Assembly: GCF_000378385.1 (NCBI RefSeq) | Contig: NZ_KB899671.1 | Span: 22,971 to 77,927, forward strand | Length of the DNA stretch: 54,957 nucleotides | Direction: 5' to 3' | Origin: Paenibacillus daejeonensis DSM 15491 | GTDB taxonomy: Bacteria > Bacillota > Bacilli > Paenibacillales > Paenibacillaceae | Part shown: one piece after another, positions 35,772 to 44,564 of the stretch | Layout of the letters: each line of letters begins with the position of its first letter | Numbering within the stretch: the first letter of the stretch is position 1 | Translations under genes and position numbers: made by a program | Notes under the pieces: model-generated | What the model saw: the letters and a program-made list of their open reading frames with translations, nothing else | Databases searched by the model: none | Told to the model about the DNA's origin: nothing

Positions 35772-36773
35772 TTAACGGGCCGCTTGCAGCGCTCTTCGCC
35801 GACGGGCTTTGACAGCCCTCAGCTGATCAATCCACCGCAGCGCCCGCTCCCGGCGTCCTTCCCTCCGGTCGATGAAGTCCGCGCCTGCCAGCAATAGCCG
35901 GCCTTTGAACGAATCATGCTCATCCAGTGCCAGCTGCAGCAGCTTGCGTGCCTTGGTCAGGTCGCGGTCCTGGATGATAGCCGCCTTGGCCAGCCCGTAG
36001 AGCAGACCCGCCAATCGCTTTGACCGTTTGCGAAAAAACAAACTATGCGCCCCATACTGGTCAATCAAGTCCCGACCGGTGTCCATGCGCATCTCGATGC
36101 ATTGCCGGCCCAGCTCGGCCAGGTATTGCTGCACCATCATTTTGTCGACCGATGCACTCACCCCGTCCGGCAGCGTATACCGGCGATATAGCAGTCGATC
36201 CACGCTTGCGAACTCCGTCACCATCGCCATCCGCAGCCACAGGTCATAGTCCTGGGTGAACTTGAAAATCTCACGGTACCCGCCAACCTTGTCGTACACC
36301 GACCTGCGGAACATGACCTCGCCGTGGGTGTAGACGTTGTTGCGCAGCAGCTGCGTGAGCGGCCGTTCCTCTTCCTTCAGCTTGTGAAACATCGCCGTCT
36401 CCCCGGTAACGATGTTGCGGTTCTCCACCACGCACCCGACCACGCCAACCTCTGGTCTGGCCTTCAGCAACGCCGCTTGCTCCTCGATCCGCTCTGGATA
36501 GGAGATGTCCCCCGAGCCGTGGATAGCGATCAGGTCGCCCGTGCTCTCCGCCACCGCCTTGATGATGGATCGCGTAAATCCCCGGTTGCTGTGGCTAATG
36601 ACGCGAATCCGCGGATCCGTCCATTGTTGCAGCCGCTCCAGCGTATCGTCCGTTGATCCATCGTCCACGATGATGATCTCCAGATCCTCGTAGGTCTGGC
36701 TCACCAGACTCCGGATCGACTCGTCCAGTTGATCGCCTCGGTTGTAGTACACCGTCAGTACCGATACTTTCAT
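35772..36773 (-). CDS. Glycosyltransferase family 2
   Basis: 333 residues, GT-A fold. The N-terminal core is SVLTVYYNRGDQLDESIRSL, then IIIVDDGSTDDT, GSGDISYPERI with the metal-binding D-x-S/D region, and FKFTQDYDLWLRM near residue 165. The C-terminal 100 residues are helical and basic. It is the only GT2 enzyme of the window and probably adds a beta- or alpha-linked sugar from a nucleotide donor. It is placed in cluster 2 between array C and the WcaL-like gene. Confidence 0.9.
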   Translation of the reverse strand: MKVSVLTVYYNRGDQLDESIRSLVSQTYEDLEIIIVDDGSTDDTLERLQQWTDPRIRVISHSNRGFTRSIIKAVAESTGDLIAIHGSGDISYPERIEEQAALLKARPEVGVVGCVVENRNIVTGETAMFHKLKEEERPLTQLLRNNVYTHGEVMFRRSVYDKVGGYREIFKFTQDYDLWLRMAMVTEFASVDRLLYRRYTLPDGVSASVDKMMVQQYLAELGRQCIEMRMDTGRDLIDQYGAHSLFFRKRSKRLAGLLYGLAKAAIIQDRDLTKARKLLQLALDEHDSFKGRLLLAGADFIDRREGRRERALRWIDQLRAVKARRRRALQAAR

Positions 36774-36844
36774 GAATGGTCCCTCCTTTCTTACAGGCCG
36801 TTGAAAAGGAGCCTACGGTCACGGATCGATCTTCCGATCGCTGT

Positions 36845-36898
36845 TGTCCCCAGATTTCTTGATTTCCTAACCGCTCTAGCGGTTGAAATCCGGGGACA
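36845..36898. repeat. Large imperfect palindrome before array C
   Basis: TGTCCCC (36845-36851) pairs with GGGGACA (36892-36898), enclosing GATTTC/GAAATC and AACCGCT/AGCGGTT arms with a 2-nt loop. It lies 72 bp upstream of the GT2 start and has no strong T run, so it is not a clear terminator. Confidence 0.6.
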
Positions 36899-36903
36899 GC
36901 GTA

Positions 36904-37005
36904 TGCTTCCGAAGCTAGCTTTTCTGCGAAAAGCTTTCAGGCGAACGCTTCGCAGCGTGTGCTTCCGAAGTCGCTTTCTTTCAGAAAGCGTTGACCAGAT
37001 TCGAT
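36904..37005 (+). repeat. Two TGCTTCCGAAG boxes each followed by a hairpin
   Basis: The box occurs at 36904-36914 and 36960-36970. The first is followed by AGCTTTTC-TGC-GAAAAGCT, the second by CGCTTTC-TTTCA-GAAAGCG. The same box-plus-hairpin module, on the opposite strand, forms the 39-bp repeats at 43108-43225. Confidence 0.65.
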
Positions 37006-37045
37006 TCCGTGCCTCTTCGGCTATTTTCAAATGCCTTCTTTCACT

Positions 37046-37780
37046 CCGTTAGTCGCCCAATTGAAGTAACATTTTGCTCCTATTTCCACGCTTAACCCGC
37101 TTGTCGCTCTTTTCAAGTAACATTGTGCACCTAATTCAGTGCTCAACCCGTCAACTGGCGAATCCAAGTAACATAATGCACCTAATCCGACCCGTACTCA
37201 GTAAATCAGCCGATTTAAGTAACATTGTGCACCTGATTCGCCGCTTACCCAGCAAGGCAGCCATTTCAGGTAACATTGTGCACCTAATTCAGTGCTCATC
37301 CCACCAACCGGCCCAATCCAAGTAACCTTTTACCTCTTAACCCGCGCTCATCCCACCAACCAGCCAATCCAAGTAACTTTTTACCTCTTGTGCCTCACTC
37401 ATCCCACCAACCGGCCGATCCAAGTAACTTTTTACCTCTTATTCCGCGCTCATCCCACCAGTCAGCCAATCCAAGTAACTTTTTACCTCTTATTCCGTGC
37501 TCAACCCACCAACCGGCCAATCCAAGTAACTTTTTACCTCTTATTCCGTGCTCAACCCACCAACCGGCCAATCCAAGTAACTTTTTACCTCTTATTCCGT
37601 GCTCAACCCACCAACCGGCCAATCCAAGTAACTTTTTACCTCTTATTCCGTGCTCAACCCACCAACCGGCCAATCCAAGTAACCTTACCTCTTACTCCTC
37701 ACTCATCCCACCAACCGGCCAATCCAAGTAACTTTTTACCTCTTATCCCGCGCTCAACCCACCAACCAGCCGCCCTATCG
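37046..37780. repeat. Tandem array C: fourteen units of about 51 bp
   Basis: TAAC of the core recurs at 37067, 37118, 37169, 37220, 37271, 37323, 37374, 37425, 37476, 37527, 37578, 37629, 37680 and 37729, mostly 51 bp apart (one 52, one 49). The core AAGTAACATTGTGCACCT in early units becomes AAGTAACTTTTTACCTCT in later ones. Early units differ strongly in the spacer half but keep the core; units 9-12 are almost identical. The indels argue against a coding role. Confidence 0.92.
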
Positions 37781-37842
37781 TCCCGTCCTAACCGGCACAA
37801 CTGGCCAGGACCTTCTAGCCTAGCTAGGCAGCCAGCCCCCGC

Positions 37843-39159
37843 CTACCCCGAGGGGGCAATGCGCGCCCGCAGCTTGCCGAGCTTGGCCCGGATCTCTTGG
37901 CGATCCTCGGCGGTCGGCAGCAGCACCGAGCGGAGTGGAATGCCCTCGCGTCGCACGTACAGCCAGACGAACAGAAGTCCCGCAATGCCATAGCTGATAC
38001 TGGAGGCCACTGCCGAACCGATGGCGCCGTAGCCCGGAATCAGCATCAGGTTGAGCACAATGTTGACCACCAGCGCCAGCAGCGAGACCCGCATCGAGAA
38101 CAGCGGGGCGCCGCGCCCTGACAGATCGGCATGCAGCAGCTTGAAGATGACCATGATGATGATGCCCGGCAGCAGGTAGCGGATGATGGTCCCCGACCCG
38201 GCGAACGCCGAACCGTACATCAGGTCAATCATGACCGGCGCCATCAGCCAGAACAGGGTACCGCAAACCACCAGCGTCGGTACGACCAGCCGGATCAGCT
38301 TGGATGTACGTGCCACGGCGGCCTCCGTCGTCTTGGACCCGGCACTGCGCGAGAACAGGATCAAACCGATGGCGGTCGGCAGCTGCCAGATCAGTTCGGC
38401 GATGTTGGTGCCTACCGAGTACAATCCGACCTCCGTCGCACTGGTCAATCGCTCCAGGAAGACGATGTCGATGCGATAGTTTAACTGAATGACGAACAGC
38501 GCCAGTGCAAAGGCGAAGCCCTTGCGAATCAGCATCTGCGGAATCGGCTTAACCACGCGAATCGAGAAGCCAATCTCTCCTTTTAACAGCCCAAACGAAT
38601 ACACCAGCGTCACCAGGAGCAGCAGCAGCTGAGTCAGCGCCGCACCAAACACACCAAGACCGAGCCAGCCGACGAGCAGCATCAGGATGATGAAGTTGAG
38701 CGCCGTTTTGACGATCTCCACCCGATTGATGCCACCGATCCGTCCCCGCCCCTGCATAATGCCCCGCAAATACTGGATGCCCAGGTTGACGGGTATCGTC
38801 ATGATGCAGACGCCGAGCAGCCACCAACTGTACTGGCCGCTGTATTGGAGCAGGAAGATGACCGTCACGATGCCGACGCTCAGCAGGGAGGTGAGCAGCC
38901 ACAGGAACGTGAGCGAGGACACAATATCCCGCTGTTCATACGTGCGCTGACCGATAAAAAACGCCGTCGCCTGCCGGATCCCCAGATCCGCAATCGTCAC
39001 TACCAGCGTCGGGATGACCAGGATGGCGGTGATGATGCCCTTGCCCTCCGGTCCGAGCAGGCGCGCCATGATGACCGAGACGACAAACGCGCCGAACAGC
39101 ACAACCACCCGCGTGCCTAAGGTGCTGACGATTTGGAAGAGCATGCCTTTTTTGTCCAT
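37843..39159 (-). CDS. wzx: Polysaccharide flippase (Wzx-like), cluster 2
   Basis: 438 residues with about 12-14 hydrophobic segments. The N-terminal GAFVVSVIMARLLGPEGKGI and AFFIGQR motifs are typical of the MOP/MATE flippase family. It would transfer lipid-linked repeats for the polymerase at 44561-46162. It starts 21 bp after the MurA-like gene ends, with GGAG at suitable distance. It has GC-rich codon use unlike the cluster 1 flippase, so the two were not recently duplicated. Confidence 0.9.
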   Translation of the reverse strand: MDKKGMLFQIVSTLGTRVVVLFGAFVVSVIMARLLGPEGKGIITAILVIPTLVVTIADLGIRQATAFFIGQRTYEQRDIVSSLTFLWLLTSLLSVGIVTVIFLLQYSGQYSWWLLGVCIMTIPVNLGIQYLRGIMQGRGRIGGINRVEIVKTALNFIILMLLVGWLGLGVFGAALTQLLLLLVTLVYSFGLLKGEIGFSIRVVKPIPQMLIRKGFAFALALFVIQLNYRIDIVFLERLTSATEVGLYSVGTNIAELIWQLPTAIGLILFSRSAGSKTTEAAVARTSKLIRLVVPTLVVCGTLFWLMAPVMIDLMYGSAFAGSGTIIRYLLPGIIIMVIFKLLHADLSGRGAPLFSMRVSLLALVVNIVLNLMLIPGYGAIGSAVASSISYGIAGLLFVWLYVRREGIPLRSVLLPTAEDRQEIRAKLGKLRARIAPSG

Positions 39160-39180
39160 AGGGTCTCCGTCCGCCCCGTC

Positions 39181-40545
39181 TTATTCCGCTACACGGGTGA
39201 TAGATGCGCCGAGCGCCGTGAAGGTCTCCCGGAAGCTGTCGTAGCCGCGCTCCAACTGGTAGAGGTTCGTGACCCGGCTCGTCCCGACCGCTGCCATCGC
39301 TGCTACTGCCACGGCCGCACCACCGCGAATATCTGTGGCCACCACGTCGGTGCCGTAGAGCTGACCCGTGCCGGAGATGACTGCCGTCTGGCCCGGTGCG
39401 CCGTTGACGCAGGTGAATCCGCCATCCTTGACCTTAATATCCGCACCGAGCTTATTCAGCTCCTCGCAGTACGCGAACCGTCCGTCGAGGATCGTATCCT
39501 TCAGCTCCGACGTCCCCATCGCATGCATCATCAGCACCGTATGCAGCGGCTGAATGTCCGTATGGAATCCGGGGTATGCCTCCGTCATCACATCAACTGG
39601 ACGCAGCGGCCGCTCCCAGGCGACCCGGATGCCGTCCGCAAGCTCCTCAATCCGTAGCCCCGCCGCACGCCAGACCGCAACTTCTGCTTCTAGCACCCGC
39701 GTTGACGCATTGCGGATAATCGCGCTGCCGCGTGTTGCGCCGATGGCCGAGATGATCGTTGCCGCAATGATGCGGTCACCCATCACCGTATGCTCCGCCG
39801 CATGCAGCCGCTCCACCCCGCGAATCCTCAGTGTCCCCGGCTCGGTCCAAGCGATGTCGGCGCCCATCCGGCTGAGCAGCTCGATGACATCGAGCACTTC
39901 CGGGTTGCGAGCTGCGTTCTTCAGTGTGACCGTGGACTTCGATTTGACTGCTGCGAACAGCACGTTGAGCGTGCCGCCGAAGGTCGGGTACGAGAAGTCC
40001 ACTACCGATTCGGTATGCGGCTGGCTTGCTGCCAAGTGAAGGCCGAGCTCACTTTCTTCCATTCGGAAGCCCATCTGCTGAAGCGCCTGCAAGTGAAGAT
40101 CATGCTTGCGGTTCCCGATGCTGCAGCCGCCTGGCAGTGGCAGGAACAAGCCTTGCCGCCAGTTCGCCGACGCACCCAACAGGAGCAGGGAGTGCCGAAT
40201 CTTCCCGGCCAGCTCGGCATTCAAAGTCCCTCCATGCCAACCGGCACCGCGGCAGATCAAGTCGCTACCTTCCTGCCTCACCTCGGCTCCTGAGTCTTGA
40301 AGCAGCTGAATCAGCTTCTGCACATCATTGAGTCCCAGGGGCACATGGCGCAGCGTCACTTCCTCATCTGCGAGGCAGGCGGCGACGATGGCGGGAAGAG
40401 CGGCGTTTTTGGCTCCCGGCAAGGTCACTTCCCCCTGCAGCGGGCGGCCACCTTCGATGATCAGATGCGGCTCGCGCAGCCGGGGACGTACCGCTTCCGC
40501 CGCTGTTGCCAGCCGGCTCACGGCTCCAGTTCTAATTCTCTCCAT
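39181..40545 (-). CDS. MurA-like UDP-GlcNAc 1-carboxyvinyltransferase inside the polysaccharide locus
   Basis: 454 residues; GAGGAGA precedes the start. It has about 25 residues before the usual LIIEGG beginning. Catalytic features of MurA are present: GAKNAALP (Lys46, Asn47), PGGCSIGNR with the PEP-binding Cys141, PGFHTDIQP with Asp330 and DIRGGAA near the C-terminus. It should add enolpyruvate to the 3-OH of UDP-GlcNAc or a similar UDP-sugar. HDLH stands in place of the usual PVDLH, so substrate preference may differ. It lies 51 bp after a murB-like gene. A housekeeping murA is expected elsewhere in the genome. Confidence 0.9.
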   Translation of the reverse strand: MERIRTGAVSRLATAAEAVRPRLREPHLIIEGGRPLQGEVTLPGAKNAALPAIVAACLADEEVTLRHVPLGLNDVQKLIQLLQDSGAEVRQEGSDLICRGAGWHGGTLNAELAGKIRHSLLLLGASANWRQGLFLPLPGGCSIGNRKHDLHLQALQQMGFRMEESELGLHLAASQPHTESVVDFSYPTFGGTLNVLFAAVKSKSTVTLKNAARNPEVLDVIELLSRMGADIAWTEPGTLRIRGVERLHAAEHTVMGDRIIAATIISAIGATRGSAIIRNASTRVLEAEVAVWRAAGLRIEELADGIRVAWERPLRPVDVMTEAYPGFHTDIQPLHTVLMMHAMGTSELKDTILDGRFAYCEELNKLGADIKVKDGGFTCVNGAPGQTAVISGTGQLYGTDVVATDIRGGAAVAVAAMAAVGTSRVTNLYQLERGYDSFRETFTALGASITRVAE

Positions 40546-40595
40546 CTTCTCTCCTCATTTCTTTAAGGTAAGTAAATCGCACGCATTCCCACGTC

Positions 40596-41483
40596 TTAGA
40601 CAATCAAGACCTCCGGCTCCATCTCGATGCCGAGCTTGCGGACGACCGTCTCCTGCATCACATGCATGAGGCGCTTCACGTCCTGCGCGGTTGCGGTGCC
40701 GAGGTTGATAATCCAGTTGGCATGCACCTGACTGATCTCTGCGCCGCCGACCCGGTGTCCCTTCAGCCCAACCTCCTCGATCAGACGTCCGGGGTGCGGT
40801 CCGGCTGGCGGACTTTTGAACGTACTGCCCACAGTCGCCACATGGAGCGGAAATTTTCCTTTGCGGATATCCGCTGCCGCCCGGGTGCGGGCCATTACAT
40901 CCTCCTGGGCATCGCCGCGCTGCACCCGGAATTCCGCCTCCAGGATGAGACAGCGCGTGCCCTGCAGCGCACTAGTGCGGAAGCCCAGCCCCAGCTCCGA
41001 AGCCAGCTTGCGGTGAAGCACGCCCTGCTCGTCAAGATAGGTCACTGCGTTCAGCACATCTGCGGTATCCCGGCCGATGCAGCCTGCGTTCATGACGACG
41101 CCGCCACCTACGGTTCCTGGAATGCCAGCCATGAATTCGAATCCAGCCAGTCCTTTTTTGGCCATGGCCCAAGCCAATCTTGGCATCGGCAGTCCGGCCT
41201 CAGCGATTAGCGTGTCGCCTTCGAGCCGCATCCCCTTCAGCCGGCGTCCGAGATGGATGACCACCCCGGCGTAGCCGCTGTCGTCCACCAGCAGATTCGA
41301 GCCGTTGCCGACGGCCAGTACAGGCAATCCCTGCTCGCGGCATTTTGCATAGATTGGCTCCAGCGCATTCAGGCCGTGGGGCGCAACATAATAAGCGCAA
41401 GGTCCGCCGACGCCCATCGTCGTGATATGCTTCAGCTCATAGTGCTCTCTCACTTCACAGTCCAGCTCGCTCCACATCCTCAT
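40596..41483 (-). CDS. MurB-like UDP-N-acetylenolpyruvoylglucosamine reductase
   Basis: 295 residues. FAD-binding motifs are GVGGPCAYYV and GNGSNLLVDD (about 60-69), with IPGTVGGGVVMNAG at about 121-134. The catalytic serine is Ser220 in VGSTFK, followed by GRLIEEVGLKG; arginine of LGFRTS and the C-terminal glutamate near EPEV are kept. It reduces the enolpyruvyl group to lactyl, giving UDP-MurNAc or an analogue. Paired with the MurA-like gene, it forms a complete two-step lactyl-sugar pathway within the cluster. Confidence 0.92.
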   Translation of the reverse strand: MRMWSELDCEVREHYELKHITTMGVGGPCAYYVAPHGLNALEPIYAKCREQGLPVLAVGNGSNLLVDDSGYAGVVIHLGRRLKGMRLEGDTLIAEAGLPMPRLAWAMAKKGLAGFEFMAGIPGTVGGGVVMNAGCIGRDTADVLNAVTYLDEQGVLHRKLASELGLGFRTSALQGTRCLILEAEFRVQRGDAQEDVMARTRAAADIRKGKFPLHVATVGSTFKSPPAGPHPGRLIEEVGLKGHRVGGAEISQVHANWIINLGTATAQDVKRLMHVMQETVVRKLGIEMEPEVLIV

Positions 41484-41521
41484 CCCTCACCCTTCGTTTG
41501 GTTGGTCTAGCTCCTGCGGCA

Positions 41522-43090
41522 TTACTCTCTGGCACTACTCCAGGCAACAGCCGGCGCACCCTGCGGGGCCTTGCCCGGACCGAACCCTCTGGACATCGCA
41601 CCAGCGAATGTCGTCTCTTCCTCCACAGGTACCGTGACGGGGCGATTGCGAGGACGCCCACCCTCGTACACATCAATCAGCGAATCCATCATGCCCTCCA
41701 GCGTAAAATATCCCTCATACAACTCCCGGCTCCGCTTGCCGTAATACGCGATCAATTCGGGATGCTCGATCAGCCGCGACAGCCGCTCCACGCCTTGCTC
41801 GATATGCTGGGCCTCGAACAACAAGCCGTTGTAGCGGGCCAGCACGACCTCATTGTTGCCAATGACGTCAGTAGCGACGATCGGCATGCCCAGGCTGAGC
41901 GCCTCCACGATAGAGTACGGCAAGCCTTCATATAGGGAGGTAATCAGATAGACGTCGAATGCCCGAATCAGCTCCATCACATTGCTGCGGAAGCCGACCA
42001 GCCGGATCCGTTCTTCCAGCCCCTCCTGCCGGATCTGCTCATCGATCATGTCCTTAAAAATCCCATCGCCAATGTAGACGAAGTCCACATGGTCGTAACG
42101 TGTCACAATTTCCCGGGCAATACGGTAAAAGGTCCAAGGATCCTTTTGCTCGTCCAATCTTGCCGACGTTCCTATCGTCAACCGGCCCCCAGCACGCAAT
42201 CGAGCCGCTCGCTCCGCAGCCGCAAAGCTAATGACATTGCTTGCCGTCTTGCTCAATTGGCCGTTGTCCGTTGTCGTCCGGTGTCGATCTGCCTCGAGTT
42301 GTTGCTCAGCTGAACCGATGCCCGTGCTAACAGGTTGCAGAGCTTCTTGAAGCGCCAGCCTGCTGGCAGCTTCTGTGCTTGCCACTTGCGTACTACCTTC
42401 CTGCCCTTCCGCTGCCGCCGCCACGTGTGGTTCCACGCCCAGCAGCTGCTGCCAGGCACTCGCATAGTTCGCTGCATCGACCCGTCGTCGAAACGTTTCG
42501 TGCCGCGAACCGGGGGCCGCGTCCGGCTGCTCGGGCGGCTGGATGCCGTTATAGATCAGCACCGAGCGCTCCTCCCGCATGACCCGCTGCTCAACACCCG
42601 CCCGCCGTTCGCCGGCTGAGACGTTGATCGTCATCGTCGTGATGCGGCCGAGCACCCGCTCCATCATGGTGTACATCCATTTCTTGCGGTCGCTGAGGCC
42701 GACATTCTGAAACATATAAGCATGCGGTGTGTACAAAATGGTGCGAATGCCGCACAGTCTGGCCGCCAGCCGTCCGATTCCCCCGGCTTTGGAGCTGTGG
42801 CAATGGACGATGTCCGGCTCCAGCGCCCGGATCAGCCGCATCGTCTTGCGCAGCGCCGCCCAGTCCCGACGAGGCGACAATTCCCTAACCAGCTCATCCA
42901 CCGGATAGAGTCCGATGCCCATGTCCCGCAGCAGCCGCAGCTGACTGGTGAACAGCTCGTCCGCACGCCGGTCGCTATAGATGAGTGACACTCGGTACCG
43001 GCTCAGATCCAGATGAAGCAGGATGTCCAGCACATGCTTGCGGACGCCGCCGCCCATCGCTTCGCAGATCAACACGATATGCTTTCTCAT
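41522..43090 (-). CDS. Glycosyltransferase family 4 with a central low-complexity insert
   Basis: 522 residues; AGGAGG precedes the start by 6 nt. The acceptor half (residues 1-183) has VCEAMGGGVRKHV-like start, IVHCHSSKAGGIGRLAA and LIYNGI; the donor half (303-522) has TIGTSARLDEQKDPWTF, YIGDGIF and EGLPYSIVEALSLGMPIVATDV. Between them, about residues 184-302, is an Ala/Gln/Glu/Thr-rich stretch where relatives have a linker of roughly 20 residues. Donor unknown. It lies 39 bp upstream of the murB-like gene. Confidence 0.88.
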   Translation of the reverse strand: MRKHIVLICEAMGGGVRKHVLDILLHLDLSRYRVSLIYSDRRADELFTSQLRLLRDMGIGLYPVDELVRELSPRRDWAALRKTMRLIRALEPDIVHCHSSKAGGIGRLAARLCGIRTILYTPHAYMFQNVGLSDRKKWMYTMMERVLGRITTMTINVSAGERRAGVEQRVMREERSVLIYNGIQPPEQPDAAPGSRHETFRRRVDAANYASAWQQLLGVEPHVAAAAEGQEGSTQVASTEAASRLALQEALQPVSTGIGSAEQQLEADRHRTTTDNGQLSKTASNVISFAAAERAARLRAGGRLTIGTSARLDEQKDPWTFYRIAREIVTRYDHVDFVYIGDGIFKDMIDEQIRQEGLEERIRLVGFRSNVMELIRAFDVYLITSLYEGLPYSIVEALSLGMPIVATDVIGNNEVVLARYNGLLFEAQHIEQGVERLSRLIEHPELIAYYGKRSRELYEGYFTLEGMMDSLIDVYEGGRPRNRPVTVPVEEETTFAGAMSRGFGPGKAPQGAPAVAWSSARE

Positions 43091-43107
43091 GGCGCTCCTC
43101 CTAAAAG

Positions 43108-43225
43108 TTTTCCGAAGGAAAACTCACTTCGGAAGCATTAGCTTAGTTTTCCGAAGGAAAACTCACTTCGGAAGCATTAGCTTAGCTTTCCGAAGGAAAA
43201 CTCACTTCGGAAGCACTCGCTTAAT
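43108..43225 (-). repeat. Array F: three 39-bp units with hairpins
   Basis: TCCGAAGG recurs at 43111, 43150 and 43189, exact period 39. On the minus strand each unit reads TGCTTCCGAAG, then a hairpin AGTTTTCC-TTC-GGAAAACT. The array starts 18 bp upstream of the GT4 start codon at 43090. The module matches those at 36904-37005. Confidence 0.85.
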
Positions 43226-43244
43226 AGTTTGTGAGCTTATTCTG

Positions 43245-44564
43245 CTACCCCGACTGCACGATCTCCCGGAACAAGCCGCCCGAAAAGGAACGCCACCGGT
43301 ACCCCTCCGCATGCGCCAGTCCGCGCTCGCGCAGCGAGTGGCGCAAGGCCTCGTCGCCCATCACCTGCTGGATTTTCTCGGCCAGATCGGTGTACTGGTG
43401 CGGATCGCAGTAGATCGCATGCGGTCCGCACACCTCGGGCAGCGATGCCGCCTGCGAGACGATCACCGGACAGCCGCAGGACATCGCCTCAATCGGTGGC
43501 AATCCAAATCCCTCGTAGAAGGACGGATAGATGAAGCAGCCTGCGTGCTCGTACAACGCCTTAAGCTCACTGTCGCTCACGTACCCGAGCAGCTTGACCC
43601 GGTTGCGGGGCGTCTGCGCTGCATCGCCGTTGCGTGCTCCTGCCATCCGTTCTTCGGTTGCAATCAAGTCCGCATGGCTGTCGCCATGATGGGTACTGCC
43701 TGCTGCGGAGACCGGAGCTCCAACTCCCTCTTCAAGCGGCTTGTCTGGTACACCAGCCAGTTCCGCCTGATTCACGACAGGACGAGGAACCTGCTCCGCT
43801 CTCGCGTGTCCTCCCGTTTCCCCGTTCACGCCGCTCACCTCGGCCTGCCCAAACACCTGAGCATTGGCCCCGCCGACGATCACACAGTCATAAGCGGTGT
43901 TCCCCAGATGACGGATCGCTTTGACGATGGCGTCGAAGTTCTTGTTGGGGCTGCGACTGCTTACCGCCAGCACATAGTTGCCTGGGGTGAGGCCGTGCTT
44001 GGCCAGGATCGCGTGGTCGGCGATCGTCTTGGCCATATGGTCTACGCCGAGATGATGCACCGCAATCTTGCGCTCGCCAATCCCGCAGTAGCGCTGAATC
44101 TCCGACTTGGAGAAATGCGAGACGGTTATCACCTTGCGCGAGGCGATCCGGAAGCCCGTAAACATCAGCCGGTACCAGCTGCGGAACACCAGCGAGAAAT
44201 TCTCGCGGTTAGCAAAGATAGCCGCATCGTGAATCGTCACGATCTGCTGCCGCTTCGCCAGCGGCGCAGGGCCGCACAGGTTCACCAGCAGCTTGCCCCG
44301 CGTCAGACGCGGCAGCTCCAGCTGCTCCCACAGATGACCGCTCATACGCCCAGCCTCGCGGACCGGGATGTGCCGCAGCTCTACCTCTTGCCGTTTGCCG
44401 GGAGGCACCAGCATCTCGAAGCGATACTGGCGCCGGTCGATTTCGCCGCTCTCCAGCATCTCGTCCAGCATCCGCACAGCCTCCATGGCCACTCGCTGCA
44501 CGCCGGTAACCGACTGCGTCAGGAAGCGGCCGTTGATCATAATGTGCTGCTCTGAATTCATCAT
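43245..44564 (-). CDS. Glycosyltransferase family 4 with a hydrophilic insert
   Basis: 439 residues. The N-terminal [21 protein letters not shown] is typical of mannosyl/rhamnosyl-type GT4 enzymes, and the donor half has [36 protein letters not shown] and [15 protein letters not shown]. Residues about 242-318, between [13 protein letters not shown] and [14 protein letters not shown], are a Gly/Ala/Glu-rich stretch where relatives join directly. Its first codons overlap the polymerase gene by 4 nt. The C-terminal 15 residues are unremarkable. Confidence 0.88.
   Translation of the reverse strand: MMNSEQHIMINGRFLTQSVTGVQRVAMEAVRMLDEMLESGEIDRRQYRFEMLVPPGKRQEVELRHIPVREAGRMSGHLWEQLELPRLTRGKLLVNLCGPAPLAKRQQIVTIHDAAIFANRENFSLVFRSWYRLMFTGFRIASRKVITVSHFSKSEIQRYCGIGERKIAVHHLGVDHMAKTIADHAILAKHGLTPGNYVLAVSSRSPNKNFDAIVKAIRHLGNTAYDCVIVGGANAQVFGQAEVSGVNGETGGHARAEQVPRPVVNQAELAGVPDKPLEEGVGAPVSAAGSTHHGDSHADLIATEERMAGARNGDAAQTPRNRVKLLGYVSDSELKALYEHAGCFIYPSFYEGFGLPPIEAMSCGCPVIVSQAASLPEVCGPHAIYCDPHQYTDLAEKIQQVMGDEALRHSLRERGLAHAEGYRWRSFSGGLFREIVQSG

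Noticed and set aside
37046-37780. CRISPR array
   Set aside because: Units are direct tandem copies without unique spacers of protospacer type in the homogenised part, the core is short and not palindromic as a repeat should be, and no cas gene is near.
43023-44555. 510-codon plus-strand frame
   Set aside because: It is antisense to a GT4 gene with clear motifs; composition effects in GC-rich DNA explain the length.
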